Of a stretch of 64,000 bases of DNA, positions 9,511-19,230 are shown piece by piece. Origin of the DNA: Vibrio echinoideorum (GTDB lineage: Bacteria; Pseudomonadota; Gammaproteobacteria; Enterobacterales; Vibrionaceae); NCBI RefSeq assembly GCF_024347455.1, contig NZ_AP025483.1:186001-250000 (forward strand). Direction: 5' to 3'. The position numbers and the translations under genes are program-made. How positions within the stretch are numbered: the stretch's first letter is position 1; the number at the start of each line of letters is the position of its first letter. The notes beneath the pieces are model-generated. The model had not been told where the DNA came from. It did no database searches and saw only the letters and a list, made by a program, of their open reading frames with translations.

Positions 9511-11460
9511 TTATGCCAGTTCTGCTTTCTCTGCAATAAGCTTATCTACTACACTTGGGTCTGCTAGTGTCGAAGTATCACCTAGGTTACCTGTATCGCC
9601 TGTGGCAATCTTACGCAGGATACGACGCATAATTTTACCCGAACGCGTTTTCGGTAATGAATCTGTCCAGTGCAGTACATCTGGTGTTGCGATTGGGCCG
9701 ATCTCTTTGCGTACCCAGTCTTTCACTTCTTTATGAAGTTCTGCGGTTGGGAACTCGCCATCATTCAGTGTTATGTAAGCGTAAATTGCTTGGCCTTTAA
9801 TATCATGAGGGATACCCACAATCGCTGCCTCTGCAATCTTATTGAATGCGACTAGAGCTGATTCAATCTCTGCGGTACCCATACGGTGACCAGATACGTT
9901 AAGCACGTCATCCACACGACCAGTAATCCAATAATATCCGTCTTCATCACGACGAGCGCCATCACTGGTGAAGTACATACCCTTAAAGGTAGAGAAGTAA
10001 GTCTGTTCAAAACGGTCATGATCACCATGAACGGTACGCATTTGGCCAGGCCAAGAATCAAGAATCACGAGATTGCCGTCGGTTGCTCCCTCAATGATGT
10101 TGCCCATGTTATCAACAAGCGCTGGTTGCACGCCGAAGAATGGACGAGTCGCTGAACCTGGTTTTAAGTCCGTTGCGCCTGGCAATGGTGCGATTAAGAT
10201 ACCGCCTGTTTCTGTTTGCCACCATGTATCAACAATCGGAGACTGCTCGTTACCAATGGTTTTGTAGTACCACTCCCAAGCTTCAGGGTTAATAGGTTCA
10301 CCTACTGACCCCATGACTCTTAGGCTGTCACGAGAAGTGCCTTCAACGGCTTCATTGCCTTTGGCCATTAATGCTCGAATCGCGGTTGGCGCTGTATAAA
10401 GAATATTTACTTGGTGCTTATCGACCACTTCGCTCATACGGCTTGTGTTCGGGTAATTAGGCACGCCTTCAAACAGAATGGTTTTTGCACCATTGGCAAG
10501 CGGCCCGTAAACAAGATAAGTGTGTCCTGTGATCCAACCCACATCTGCTGTACACCAGAAAGTTTCGCCTTCTTGGTAATCGAATACGTATTTGAAGGTC
10601 ATTGCGGCATAAACCAGGTAGCCACCTGTGGTGTGCATTACACCTTTAGGCTTACCTGTGGAACCAGACGTATAAAGAATGAAGAGAGGATCTTCCGCAT
10701 TCATCTCTTCTGGTGGGCAATCTGCCGATACATTTGCGATAGCATCATGCCACCACACATCACGGTGTTCGTGCCACGCCACATCGCCGCCAGTGCGTTT
10801 GAATACGAAAACCTTCTCGATGTTTTTTACTTCAGGGTTGGTGAGTGCTTCGTCGACATTTTTCTTCAGTGGAACCGCACGGCCACCACGCACGCCTTCA
10901 TCGGCAGTGATAACAACTTTAGAGTTGGAATCGATAATACGACCAGACAGTGCTTCTGGAGAGAAACCACCAAATACCACAGTGTGGACAGCACCGATAC
11001 GTGTACACGCCAGCATAGCCACTGCCGCTTCAGGAACCATTGGCATATATAAACAAACCACATCGCCTTTGCGTACGCCTTGCTCTTTTAGAGCATTTGA
11101 AAACAGGCATACATCTTTGTGCAGTTCATTAAAAGTTAGAGTTTTGTCATCAGCCGGATCATCGCCTTCCCAGATGATGGCGACTTCATCACCGCGCTCA
11201 GCAAGGTGACGGTCGATACAGTTAGCCGAAACATTAAGCGTGCCATCTTCAAACCAGCGGATATCGATGTGGCCAGGGTCAAAAGAGGTGTTCTTTACCT
11301 GTGTGAAAGGTTTAATCCAATCAACGATTTTTCCGTGTTCACCCCAAAAGCCTTCAGGGTCAGATACAGATTGTTGGTACATGGCTAGGTAAGTGTCATT
11401 ATCCGCGTGCGTCGTTGATTTAATATTTTCTTTTACCGGATAAACGTGGGCTTCACTCAT
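9511..11460 (-). CDS. acs: Acetyl-CoA synthetase (AMP-forming)
   Basis: Acs activates acetate to acetyl-CoA through acetyl-AMP and scavenges extracellular acetate. The 649 residues show the AMP-binding signature [11 protein letters not shown] (about 265-275), WWQTETGG, the hinge region and the C-terminal [11 protein letters not shown]. In the last motif the acetylatable catalytic lysine is K609, the same number as in Salmonella Acs. CrbS and CrbR, encoded at 15.7 and 25.4 kb, are known in V. fischeri and V. cholerae to activate acs. The symporter pair at 21.2-23.2 kb supplies acetate. A control site upstream is likely but I cannot identify it by eye. Confidence 0.98.
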   Translation of the reverse strand: MSEAHVYPVKENIKSTTHADNDTYLAMYQQSVSDPEGFWGEHGKIVDWIKPFTQVKNTSFDPGHIDIRWFEDGTLNVSANCIDRHLAERGDEVAIIWEGDDPADDKTLTFNELHKDVCLFSNALKEQGVRKGDVVCLYMPMVPEAAVAMLACTRIGAVHTVVFGGFSPEALSGRIIDSNSKVVITADEGVRGGRAVPLKKNVDEALTNPEVKNIEKVFVFKRTGGDVAWHEHRDVWWHDAIANVSADCPPEEMNAEDPLFILYTSGSTGKPKGVMHTTGGYLVYAAMTFKYVFDYQEGETFWCTADVGWITGHTYLVYGPLANGAKTILFEGVPNYPNTSRMSEVVDKHQVNILYTAPTAIRALMAKGNEAVEGTSRDSLRVMGSVGEPINPEAWEWYYKTIGNEQSPIVDTWWQTETGGILIAPLPGATDLKPGSATRPFFGVQPALVDNMGNIIEGATDGNLVILDSWPGQMRTVHGDHDRFEQTYFSTFKGMYFTSDGARRDEDGYYWITGRVDDVLNVSGHRMGTAEIESALVAFNKIAEAAIVGIPHDIKGQAIYAYITLNDGEFPTAELHKEVKDWVRKEIGPIATPDVLHWTDSLPKTRSGKIMRRILRKIATGDTGNLGDTSTLADPSVVDKLIAEKAELA

Positions 11461-11647
11461 TGCATCTCTCCTTGTGCCTACATTCTTAATGAACTGGCAA
11501 CTTCCTTTGTGTTCAGTTTCTAAGTCTATTACAGGACTGTCGTTGTGCTATCACTCTCGGCTAGGATGGCGATTTCCACAATTAGACTTTAGGATGAGAC
11601 GCTGCTTTTCACTTAGAAAATAGCGAGTTAAGTTCATTTTTGCGATA

Positions 11648-11671
11648 TTGCTCTCTATGCAGAGAGGCAAT
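11648..11671 (-). repeat. Hairpin just after the exonuclease gene
   Basis: TTGCTCTCT and AGAGAGGCAA can pair with one bulge around ATGC, 8 nt after the stop of the exonuclease gene. There is no T run on the minus strand, so it is more likely an mRNA 3'-end stabiliser than an intrinsic terminator. Confidence 0.4.
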
Positions 11672-11678
11672 GGTTGAA

Positions 11679-12311
11679 TTAAGAATAAGAAGAGTTGAAA
11701 CGAGGTAAATCACCGTATTTAAGGCGAACAAAGATCAGGGCTGCGGAGATAGCATCTTGTAATGCATCATGTTTATTGACCGGGATAGGCAAATCCAGCT
11801 GGCGGCAGATGGCGTCCATACTGAGATCGAAGTAGGCATTGGGCAGCTGCCTTTCGAGTTTTTCTTGATAGAGCAGGCTCACTTCGACTAACCGGTTAGG
11901 CAATGGAAATCCGAGTTGTTTTAAACAGGCGCGATCGAGAATTTTTTTATCGTAGCGGATGTGATATCCGACTAAAGGGCGATTACCGATGAAATCCAGC
12001 AGCTCAATTAGAGCTTGTTTCTCTTCTATGCCGTGCTTTAGATCTTGATGGCGAATGCGATGGATTTTGATGGAATTGGAATCGAGTGACTGCGGTGCTC
12101 GTAGTCGAACTTCAAAAGGTTGGCTGGTAATGATTCGGTTACCGATGATCTTTGTCGCGGCAATAGTGACTAATTCCGCCTGATTAGGGTCGAGGCTGGT
12201 GGTTTCACAATCGAGCGATACATATTCATTATGGGTAGGCGCGGCAAAAAAAGGCTGATAGGGGGAGCCTTTAAGTTTGTGATGCCAGTAATAACGAACC
12301 AATCTATTCAT
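11679..12311 (-). CDS. DnaQ-like DEDDh 3'-5' exonuclease family protein
   Basis: The 210 residues form an exonuclease domain of the DNA polymerase III epsilon type. All five catalytic positions are visible: D34 and E36 (SLDCETTSLD), D121 (YHIRYD), H181 and D186 (HDALQDA). The protein is shorter than DnaQ (about 245) and lacks its C-terminal polymerase-binding part, so it is not the replicative proofreader. It follows the cNMP/CBS/DUF294 gene after 11 nt and clearly shares its operon. In many gammaproteobacteria this pair sits beside acetate symporter and acs genes. Its substrate is unknown; DNA, RNA or a small nucleotide are all possible. Confidence 0.85.
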   Translation of the reverse strand: MNRLVRYYWHHKLKGSPYQPFFAAPTHNEYVSLDCETTSLDPNQAELVTIAATKIIGNRIITSQPFEVRLRAPQSLDSNSIKIHRIRHQDLKHGIEEKQALIELLDFIGNRPLVGYHIRYDKKILDRACLKQLGFPLPNRLVEVSLLYQEKLERQLPNAYFDLSMDAICRQLDLPIPVNKHDALQDAISAALIFVRLKYGDLPRFNSSYS

Positions 12312-12322
12312 CGTTCAGCCGC

Positions 12323-14155
12323 CTAGTCTCTTATTTGATAGTGGTAGCCTAGCCATTGCTTGAATTTCTTCACCACATGCAAGCTATGACGAAGCAGATC
12401 CCTGTCTGCTCGCTCCATCAACTTCACGTTAATTTTATTGCTGCTGTGTTGTTGGGATAACCGCTGAGATAAGCGCCACTTAAAGAATTGCTTGAGCGCT
12501 TCGTTAAGGTTATCGGCGGTACTTTGCTCCAATACATTTTTACCGACTAGGTGCTCAATCCGCTCAAAGGTGTTGTTGACCGTGACACCATGCTCAAGGC
12601 TGAGTGCCCGAATGCCATGCACGATAGGGAAAATACCGCCTTGTTTGATATCGAGCCCTGACTTGGACTGTTTAACATTGCCAAACAGGGTGAGGGGAAC
12701 GGAAAAGTTCAGGGCAGGGCGACAAAATTCGGTGAGGATTAACTCCTGTCCCAACATTAAATCACTGAGGTGTTGTTTCACTGGTTTTAAGAGTTCTCTA
12801 TTACCTGCTACAGCATGGGCATCCGCCATGATCGCGATGTCCATTACGGTTTCTGGTGTGGCTTTTCTTACCCAACTCGTGAGGGTTTGTTTCCATTCTT
12901 GCTGAGAGTGCACCCACTTAGGGTTGTTGACCATTACGTTGCCCGGGCAAAGAGGGTAGCCCAATTGCTGCAGGGTGTGGGTCAGGTCGTTCATAGCGCT
13001 TTGGCATTGGTGCCACTCTAAACCATCTTGAATGATGAGTGCATTATCTTGATCGGTTTTGAGAATTTGCTCTCCGCGGCCTTCAGAACCCAGAACGATT
13101 AAGCAGCAGTGATTGTGCAGCGCGGGTGGAATGATGAGCTCAAAGGCTTTCTCAATGATCTGCTCGTTGACCGCAGAAATTAGCTCCATGATAAAGCGCG
13201 TACGAATCCCGTTACTGAGCAAACTCTCGACCAGTTGACGCTGTTTGTTGGATGCCATTGCCAACTCTTCAACGCTGGTGGCTCGCGCAATACGTAAAGT
13301 GAGAACGTGTGAATGAGTGGAAAACGCACTGAGAATTTGCGTCATGTCCACCATACCTACCGCATTAAGACCATCACAAACCATCAGTCTTTTTACACGA
13401 TTTCTGGTCATGGTAATCATGGCATTAAACAAAAAATCGCCTTGATTGACATACATTACCGGAAAGGTCGCAATATCACCGACAGGGGTATCTAGTGGGA
13501 AATTATCCAGCATTACAGTATGTAATAAATTGGTCCGTGTGACGATTCCATACGGTAAGGTACATGATGTTCCAAAAGCTTTTAGAACATCATGATCCAA
13601 ATGAACCAAAGCTGAGTCTAAACCTTGTTCTTTAAGGGTTTGAGTGACTTGGTTGATAGGTTGATTCGGCTTTAGTATCAGTGGTGGGTGATAAATAGAT
13701 TCATCCACTTTGGTCAAGATAAATTCGGCCAAGTTTTGTTGTTGCTGTGCTGCTTCAATCAATGCTTTTCGTGTCGATAAGTTACTATCAAAGTAAGCCG
13801 CGAATTGCCCGTTGGCGTGGTAAAGATTGAGAAAAACATCGGTTGGAAGTAGATAGCTTAAGGTATCTTCGAGTGCAATATATTGGTGTTTGGTATAAGC
13901 CTCGAATTGGCTGCGGACGTCAAAAATATCGTCATTGGCATAGTGTGCATATATTTCACCATCACTACTTGCCCGCTCTTCTACGGCGCCTTTAATCAGA
14001 ATATGCAGATGACGACTTGGTCGGTCAGCTTCCAATATCACCTCGAGCGCTCGGTAGTAAACCACATCCAATGAAGAGCGCAGGGTTAACTGTTCGGCAT
14101 CGGACAAACTATCGAAGGGTGGGTGCTGCATATTAAATTTATCAGGCATAAGCAT
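12323..14155 (-). CDS. Cyclic-nucleotide-binding/CBS/DUF294 nucleotidyltransferase-like protein
   Basis: The 610 residues divide into a cNMP-binding-like N-terminal domain (about 10-130), a CBS pair (about 155-280), a DUF294 nucleotidyltransferase domain with GSEGRGEQ (356-363) and TDQDNAL (367-373), and an all-helical DUF294 C-terminal domain (about 470-605). The GSxxRxE...TDQDxA pattern keeps the metal-binding acidic residues of GlnD/GlnE-type nucleotidyltransferases, so it could be active. The substrate is unknown. It heads an operon with the DEDDh exonuclease and lies between acs and crbS. An N-terminal cyclic-nucleotide pocket plus CBS domains suggests a nucleotide-sensing enzyme. Several ATGs occur in the first nine residues, so the start is uncertain by a few codons. 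Confidence 0.85.
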   Translation of the reverse strand: MLMPDKFNMQHPPFDSLSDAEQLTLRSSLDVVYYRALEVILEADRPSRHLHILIKGAVEERASSDGEIYAHYANDDIFDVRSQFEAYTKHQYIALEDTLSYLLPTDVFLNLYHANGQFAAYFDSNLSTRKALIEAAQQQQNLAEFILTKVDESIYHPPLILKPNQPINQVTQTLKEQGLDSALVHLDHDVLKAFGTSCTLPYGIVTRTNLLHTVMLDNFPLDTPVGDIATFPVMYVNQGDFLFNAMITMTRNRVKRLMVCDGLNAVGMVDMTQILSAFSTHSHVLTLRIARATSVEELAMASNKQRQLVESLLSNGIRTRFIMELISAVNEQIIEKAFELIIPPALHNHCCLIVLGSEGRGEQILKTDQDNALIIQDGLEWHQCQSAMNDLTHTLQQLGYPLCPGNVMVNNPKWVHSQQEWKQTLTSWVRKATPETVMDIAIMADAHAVAGNRELLKPVKQHLSDLMLGQELILTEFCRPALNFSVPLTLFGNVKQSKSGLDIKQGGIFPIVHGIRALSLEHGVTVNNTFERIEHLVGKNVLEQSTADNLNEALKQFFKWRLSQRLSQQHSSNKINVKLMERADRDLLRHSLHVVKKFKQWLGYHYQIRD

Positions 14156-14385
14156 CGAAACAAGTGGGAGTCTTTACTCAGTCTGACAAATTACCAGAGA
14201 AGCTCCAGACGACTTTAGTCTAAATGCGAATGTGGTTCTTGGCTGAAGCATGATCTTGATTGAAGTGTGAAATGACGATTGGGTTCAATATGGGAATGTT
14301 ATCTTAGTAATTATTCCCTTTTTCATCTTATGCGAGATAGGCATAATTGACGCTGCCTTTTTTCTGCACATTTTATAGGTCACCT

Positions 14386-15576
14386 ATGTTTAACCCTTCC
14401 CCCTATGGTTGGATTTCCCAGTATTTCCTTGGTTTCTTTTTTGCATATGGCGTCTATTTGCCATTTTGGGCGTTGTGGTTTGAAGACCAAGGTGTCTCGG
14501 CTGGTGATATTGGTGTTTTAATTGGTATCGGTTTTGCGACTCGCTGTGTTGCAAATCTAGTGATCACTCCTCGTATCCATAAAGTGGAACACTTAATGCC
14601 AGCTCTGCGTTGTTTGAGTTTCGCAGCACTGTTGTTTGTCGGCTTCCACTTCTTTACTGGCGGCAACTTTTTATTGATGCTGTTAGCCACAGTATTATTC
14701 AATTTATGTTGTGGACCGATAATTCCCCTTTCTGATGCGATGGCGAATCATTACAGCCGACTAAAAATGCTCGACTACGGCCGCACTCGTCTTTGGGGTT
14801 CGGTTGCATTTATCGTGGGTTCAACCGTCGTCGGTTTCCTCGTCGCTGAGTTTGGCACCGATATGATTTTGTATACGGCTCTTGCTGGCGTGCTGTTGTC
14901 ACTAGTCTTAGCAATGAGAAGCCCTAACGTGATGCCAGTGACGTTATCTGAACAACAAACTGAGCGTCCTAAATTAGCTGAGCTGCTGCGTGAATCATCT
15001 GTAGTTAAGTTCTTGGCTTTGATGGCATTGCTTCAAGGAAGCCACGCCGCTTATTACAGCTTCAGTGCTATTTACTGGAAAGAAGCCGGACACTCGGAAG
15101 CGATTATTGGTTATTTGTGGAGTTTAGGTGTTGTCGCGGAAGTTGCGGTGTTCGCTTTAAGTAAACGACTGTTCTCTGGTCTCACTCTGCGTACTTTGTT
15201 TGTCATCGCCGCATTTGGTGTCATGGCTCGTTGGGGTATCACAGCCTCGACGACAGCTATTGCTGCTTTGGTTATGGTTCAGCTTTTGCACGGTGTGACA
15301 TTCGCAATGGCTCATATTGCTGCGATTCAATACATTCAATCTGAAGAGCAAAACAAGATGGTGGCGCTGCAAGCTCTTTATAATGCGATCCCTCTTGGTG
15401 CTTTTATCGCACTGATGACGACCTTGAGTGGTTGGGGGTATGAACTGTGGGGTGCGAATATTTTCTGGGGCATGGCTGCAATGGGCGGATTAGCCTTATT
15501 CATTAAACTGGATGAAAGAAGTTCAGTGGTTGAGGTTAATCAAACAGCCTCAGCTCAATCTGATGCTCAGAATTAA
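14386..15576 (+). CDS. MFS transporter, HcaT-like
   Basis: This 396-residue inner-membrane protein has about twelve hydrophobic segments and belongs to the major facilitator superfamily. The N-terminus YGWISQYFLGFFFAYGVYLPFWALWFEDQG resembles the HcaT/3-phenylpropionate transporter group. The ATG at 14386 is chosen because AGGT lies just upstream and the first transmembrane helix then begins soon after; an in-frame TTG at 14347 would add a non-conserved stretch. Its substrate cannot be read from the sequence. It is transcribed divergently from the DUF294 operon and ends at a strong terminator just before crbS. Confidence 0.8.
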   Translation: MFNPSPYGWISQYFLGFFFAYGVYLPFWALWFEDQGVSAGDIGVLIGIGFATRCVANLVITPRIHKVEHLMPALRCLSFAALLFVGFHFFTGGNFLLMLLATVLFNLCCGPIIPLSDAMANHYSRLKMLDYGRTRLWGSVAFIVGSTVVGFLVAEFGTDMILYTALAGVLLSLVLAMRSPNVMPVTLSEQQTERPKLAELLRESSVVKFLALMALLQGSHAAYYSFSAIYWKEAGHSEAIIGYLWSLGVVAEVAVFALSKRLFSGLTLRTLFVIAAFGVMARWGITASTTAIAALVMVQLLHGVTFAMAHIAAIQYIQSEEQNKMVALQALYNAIPLGAFIALMTTLSGWGYELWGANIFWGMAAMGGLALFIKLDERSSVVEVNQTASAQSDAQN

Positions 15577-15635
15577 AGCCCAAAGCACAGAATTTGAGCG
15601 ATGCGATTGAGTTAATGACGTATCCTTAGTTAAAT

Positions 15636-15666
15636 GAAACCTCTCCCTTATGGAGAGGTTTTTTTA
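15636..15666 (+). terminator. Terminator after the MFS gene, immediately before crbS
   Basis: AACCTCTCC (15638-15646) and GGAGAGGTT (15652-15660) form a perfect 9-bp stem with a CTTAT loop and a run of seven T. It ends only about 20 nt before the crbS start codon. Confidence 0.9.
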
Positions 15667-15687
15667 TGGATGAAGAAAGGGTTTTCA

Positions 15688-18600
15688 ATGCAAGGATGGG
15701 TAGTAGTTCCAGTCTCTTTAGCCTACTTGGGCGTGTTATTTCTGATCGCTTGGTATGGAGACAGGCAGGTTCGTTGGCTATCACGTTGGCGCCCGTGGAT
15801 TTATAGCCTTTCTATCGCGGTGTATTGTACCTCGTGGACCTTCTATGGCACGGTCGGGCAGGCCAGTAATAACCCTTGGTCCTTTTTACCCATTTATCTC
15901 GCGCCTATTTTGGTGTTTACGCTAGGGTGGCGGATCTTAGCTCGGCTGATCCTCATTGCGAAGCGTGAACATATCACTTCAATTGCTGACTTTATCGCGG
16001 CTCGTTACGGAAAATCACAAGGATTGGCGGTTGCCGTAACCATTATTGCCGTCGTCGGTATTCTTCCTTATATCGCACTACAACTTCGTGGTATTACCAT
16101 GGGCTTGGATATTGTCGCCCCTAACCTCGCGGCTGATTTTGGTTATCAGGATTATCATGTTTCTTGGTTTGTTGTTGGTGCTTTAGCTATTTTTACGATG
16201 CTGTTTGGTACTCGACACATCGACAACACAGAACATCACCGTGGCATGATGATGGCAGTGGCATTTGAATCTATTGTTAAGCTCGTGGCATTTTTAATTG
16301 TTGGTTTGTTTATCATTTATCTGGCGATGAGTAGCGATAAAATTGACCTGCTTGATGTTGCAGCTTCTACCTATGAATCACCCAACATTCCGACCTTAAT
16401 CATCCATACCGTTTTAACCATGTTGGCTATTGTTTGTTTACCTCGCCAGTTCCATACCATGGTGGTTGAGAACGAACGCCCGCAAGATTTGCATACGGCA
16501 CGTTGGTTATTCCCCGTTTACCTTATCTTGATGGGGCTGTTCGTTCTGCCTATTGCTTGGGCAGGTCAGGGGTTACTCACTAACATGCCTGCCGATACCT
16601 ATGTCATCAGTGTGCCAATGGCCGAAGGGGCTAATCATATTGCCTTGCTCGCTTTTCTGGGTGGTACTTCCGCTGCCAGTGGCATGGTGATTGTGTCGAC
16701 CATCGCATTAGCGATCATGGTATCGAACGATTTGGTGATGCCGTTACTGTTGCGTCGTATGCGTCTAACCCAAAGAACCCATAAGCATTTTTCTGGTTTG
16801 TTATTGGTGATTCGTCGCGGATTAATACTCCTACTTTTACTCGGCGCTTGGGTGTTTTATCAGGCACTTGATACGATTCATTCCTTATCGGCGATTGGGT
16901 TTCTTTCGTTTGCTGCCATCGCGCAGTTTGCACCGGCGTTGCTTGGTGGCTTGTATTGGCGGCCAGGGAATCGAAAGGGGGTTTATGTAGGTTTATTGGT
17001 AGGTTCAGTGATTTGGCTTATTACCTTGATGAGCCAAACCAGCATGTTGGCAGGTGATAGCGAGAGCAACCTATTGTTGTGGATCATCACGCCGCCAGAA
17101 TTACTAAGTAGTTGGGATATCAGTAGCTCAAACTGGGGCATCGTATTGAGTATTGTGCTCAATACCCTGTGTTATGTCGTGGTTTCGATGACGACCAGAC
17201 CAAGCCTAAGTGAGCGCTTACAATCAGCGGCATTTGTTGGTACACCGTTACCTGAGAATGAAAATATAAGCCTCTATCAGAGCCGTGTAACAGTGGCTGA
17301 ATTGGAGATGCTCGCGTCTCGTTTTGTCGGTCGAAAGCGAGCAAAAAGTGCCTTACACAGTTATTGGCAACAACACGGTCAACCGCTGCTTCCTAATCAA
17401 CAAGCGCCTGCAAGCCTGATTCGACATGCAGAACGCGTGCTTGCGGGTGTGTTTGGTGCCTCTTCTGCTAAGTTAGTACTCACTTCTGCTTTGCAAGGCA
17501 GAAACATGCAACTTGAAGAGGTTGCAACTATCGTTGATGAAGCCTCTGAGCTATATGATTTCAGCCGTGGCTTACTGCAAGGTGCAATCGAGCATATTGG
17601 CCAAGGTATTGCGGTGGTGGATAAACAGATGCGCTTGGTAGCGTGGAATCAGCGTTATTTAGAACTGTTTGAATTCCCGGCTGGGTTGATTCAAGTAGGC
17701 CGACCGATTGCTGACGTTATTCGTCATAATGCTGAACAAGGTTTGTGTGGTCCGGGTGACCCAGAAGATCACGTTCGACGTCGTGTTTATCACCTTGAAC
17801 AAGGCACCCGACATACTTCTTCTCGTATTCGTCCTGATGGTCGAGTGATTGAAGTGCAAGGGAACCCGATGCCAAGTGGTGGCTTCGTAATGAGCTTTAC
17901 TGACATCACGGTGTTCAGACAAGCAGAGCAAGCGCTGAAAGATGCCAATGAAAGCTTGGAATCGAGGGTTCATGAACGAACCCAAGAATTGGAAAAACTT
18001 AACCATCGTTTGGTAAAGGCGACCCAAATCTCTGACCAAGAATCACAATCTAAGAGTCGTTTTTTAGCAGCGGTTAGCCATGATTTAATGCAACCTCTGA
18101 ATGCTGCTCGCTTGTTTGCTTCTTCGCTATCTGAGGTCGCAAAAGAACAAGAGGTGAAGCAACTTTCATCCCATATCGAAAGTGCACTTGGTGCTGCTGA
18201 AGACTTGATTGGTGATTTATTAGATATCTCTCGATTGGAGTCGGGAAAATTAGAAACCAATGTTCATGCTATTGCCGTGCATGATGTTCTTATCCATTTG
18301 AATGCTGAATTTAGTGCTTTGGCGACACAACAAAAAATCCAGTTCAAGATGATCCCTTCATCTCTGTTTATTCACTCTGACCCTAAGTTATTAAGACGTG
18401 TTATTCAGAACTTTTTGACTAATGCCTTTCGTTATAACCCTGAAGGGAAAGTAGTGCTTGGAGCGAGGCGAGTTAACGGCCAGGTGCGAATCGATGTATG
18501 GGATAACGGAACCGGTATCGATGAAGATAAGCAGCAGGAAATCTTCGAAGAGTTTACCCGTGGTAGTCAAGTTCGTGCCGATCAAGGCTTGGGGTTAGGG

Positions 18601-19119
18601 CTCGCGATTTCTAAAGGCATCGCTCATGTCTTGGGTCACCAAATATCAATGCGATCATGGCCAGGGCAAGGCAGTGTTTTTTCCATCACGTTAGCGAGAG
18701 CCGAACAGGTTGCTCCGGTTGTGCAAGTTTCGACACCAATGGCGACCAGTGATATCGAACACTTGAAAATATTGTGTGTCGATAATGAACGAGAAATATT
18801 AGTCGGTATGGAAAACCTGATTGGTCGTTGGGGCTGTGAGGTTAAGACGGCTGTTGATTTGGTTGAAAGCTTAAAGTGTTTAGACGATGAATGGCATCCA
18901 GATGTGATTTTCTCTGATTATCGTTTAGATAATGGCAGAACTGGACTTGAAGTCTTACAGCAGTGTCGTCTACGTCTTGGGGATTCTTTTGAGGGCGTCA
19001 TTATTAGTGCGGACAGAACTGATGACATGTTGGCAGCGATAAAGGCCAATAGCTTTAGCTTTATTGCTAAGCCCGTGAAACCGCTAAAATTAAGAGCGGT
19101 TCTAAATCGGGTGAGTTAG
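15688..19119 (+). CDS. crbS: Hybrid sensor histidine kinase with SSS-transporter domain, CrbS
   Basis: CrbS is the sensor of the CrbS/CrbR system that switches on acetate use in vibrios. The 1143-residue protein has an N-terminal sodium:solute-symporter-like membrane domain (about 5-510, some 13 hydrophobic segments), a linker, a PAS domain (about 630-745) and a coiled coil. A HisKA domain follows with phospho-acceptor H798 in AVSHDLMQPLN, then an ATPase domain (NFLTNAFRYN near 905, DNGTGID, GLGLGLAISKG) and a C-terminal receiver with D1077 (FSDYRLDNG). I chose the ATG at 15688 because GAAAGGG precedes it; the earlier in-frame ATG at 15634 lies inside the upstream gene's terminator. Its partner CrbR is encoded at 25.4 kb and the target acs at 9.5 kb. 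Confidence 0.9.
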   Translation: MQGWVVVPVSLAYLGVLFLIAWYGDRQVRWLSRWRPWIYSLSIAVYCTSWTFYGTVGQASNNPWSFLPIYLAPILVFTLGWRILARLILIAKREHITSIADFIAARYGKSQGLAVAVTIIAVVGILPYIALQLRGITMGLDIVAPNLAADFGYQDYHVSWFVVGALAIFTMLFGTRHIDNTEHHRGMMMAVAFESIVKLVAFLIVGLFIIYLAMSSDKIDLLDVAASTYESPNIPTLIIHTVLTMLAIVCLPRQFHTMVVENERPQDLHTARWLFPVYLILMGLFVLPIAWAGQGLLTNMPADTYVISVPMAEGANHIALLAFLGGTSAASGMVIVSTIALAIMVSNDLVMPLLLRRMRLTQRTHKHFSGLLLVIRRGLILLLLLGAWVFYQALDTIHSLSAIGFLSFAAIAQFAPALLGGLYWRPGNRKGVYVGLLVGSVIWLITLMSQTSMLAGDSESNLLLWIITPPELLSSWDISSSNWGIVLSIVLNTLCYVVVSMTTRPSLSERLQSAAFVGTPLPENENISLYQSRVTVAELEMLASRFVGRKRAKSALHSYWQQHGQPLLPNQQAPASLIRHAERVLAGVFGASSAKLVLTSALQGRNMQLEEVATIVDEASELYDFSRGLLQGAIEHIGQGIAVVDKQMRLVAWNQRYLELFEFPAGLIQVGRPIADVIRHNAEQGLCGPGDPEDHVRRRVYHLEQGTRHTSSRIRPDGRVIEVQGNPMPSGGFVMSFTDITVFRQAEQALKDANESLESRVHERTQELEKLNHRLVKATQISDQESQSKSRFLAAVSHDLMQPLNAARLFASSLSEVAKEQEVKQLSSHIESALGAAEDLIGDLLDISRLESGKLETNVHAIAVHDVLIHLNAEFSALATQQKIQFKMIPSSLFIHSDPKLLRRVIQNFLTNAFRYNPEGKVVLGARRVNGQVRIDVWDNGTGIDEDKQQEIFEEFTRGSQVRADQGLGLGLAISKGIAHVLGHQISMRSWPGQGSVFSITLARAEQVAPVVQVSTPMATSDIEHLKILCVDNEREILVGMENLIGRWGCEVKTAVDLVESLKCLDDEWHPDVIFSDYRLDNGRTGLEVLQQCRLRLGDSFEGVIISADRTDDMLAAIKANSFSFIAKPVKPLKLRAVLNRVS

Positions 19120-19159
19120 TTAAGAATAATCAGCTCGAATTCCTAATTAATGAACGGAT

Positions 19160-19190
19160 GTAAAAAAGGCCTCGTATGAGGCCTTTTTGT
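19160..19190. terminator. Bidirectional terminator between crbS and fumC
   Basis: AAAAAGGCCTC pairs with GAGGCCTTTTT around GTAT. A and T runs on both sides serve both convergent genes. Confidence 0.88.
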
Positions 19191-19230
19191 TTCAGTAAGG
19201 ATCGTTAGTTCTTATTTTCTAGCTAATTAG

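Noticed and set aside
10411..11052. 213-codon plus-strand frame opposite acs
   Set aside because: It is antisense to the highly conserved acs gene, Cys/His-rich with no recognisable domain or ribosome-binding site; it is a shadow of codon use.
15634..15687. Upstream start for crbS
   Set aside because: The ATG at 15634 lies in the terminator stem of the preceding gene and has no ribosome-binding site.
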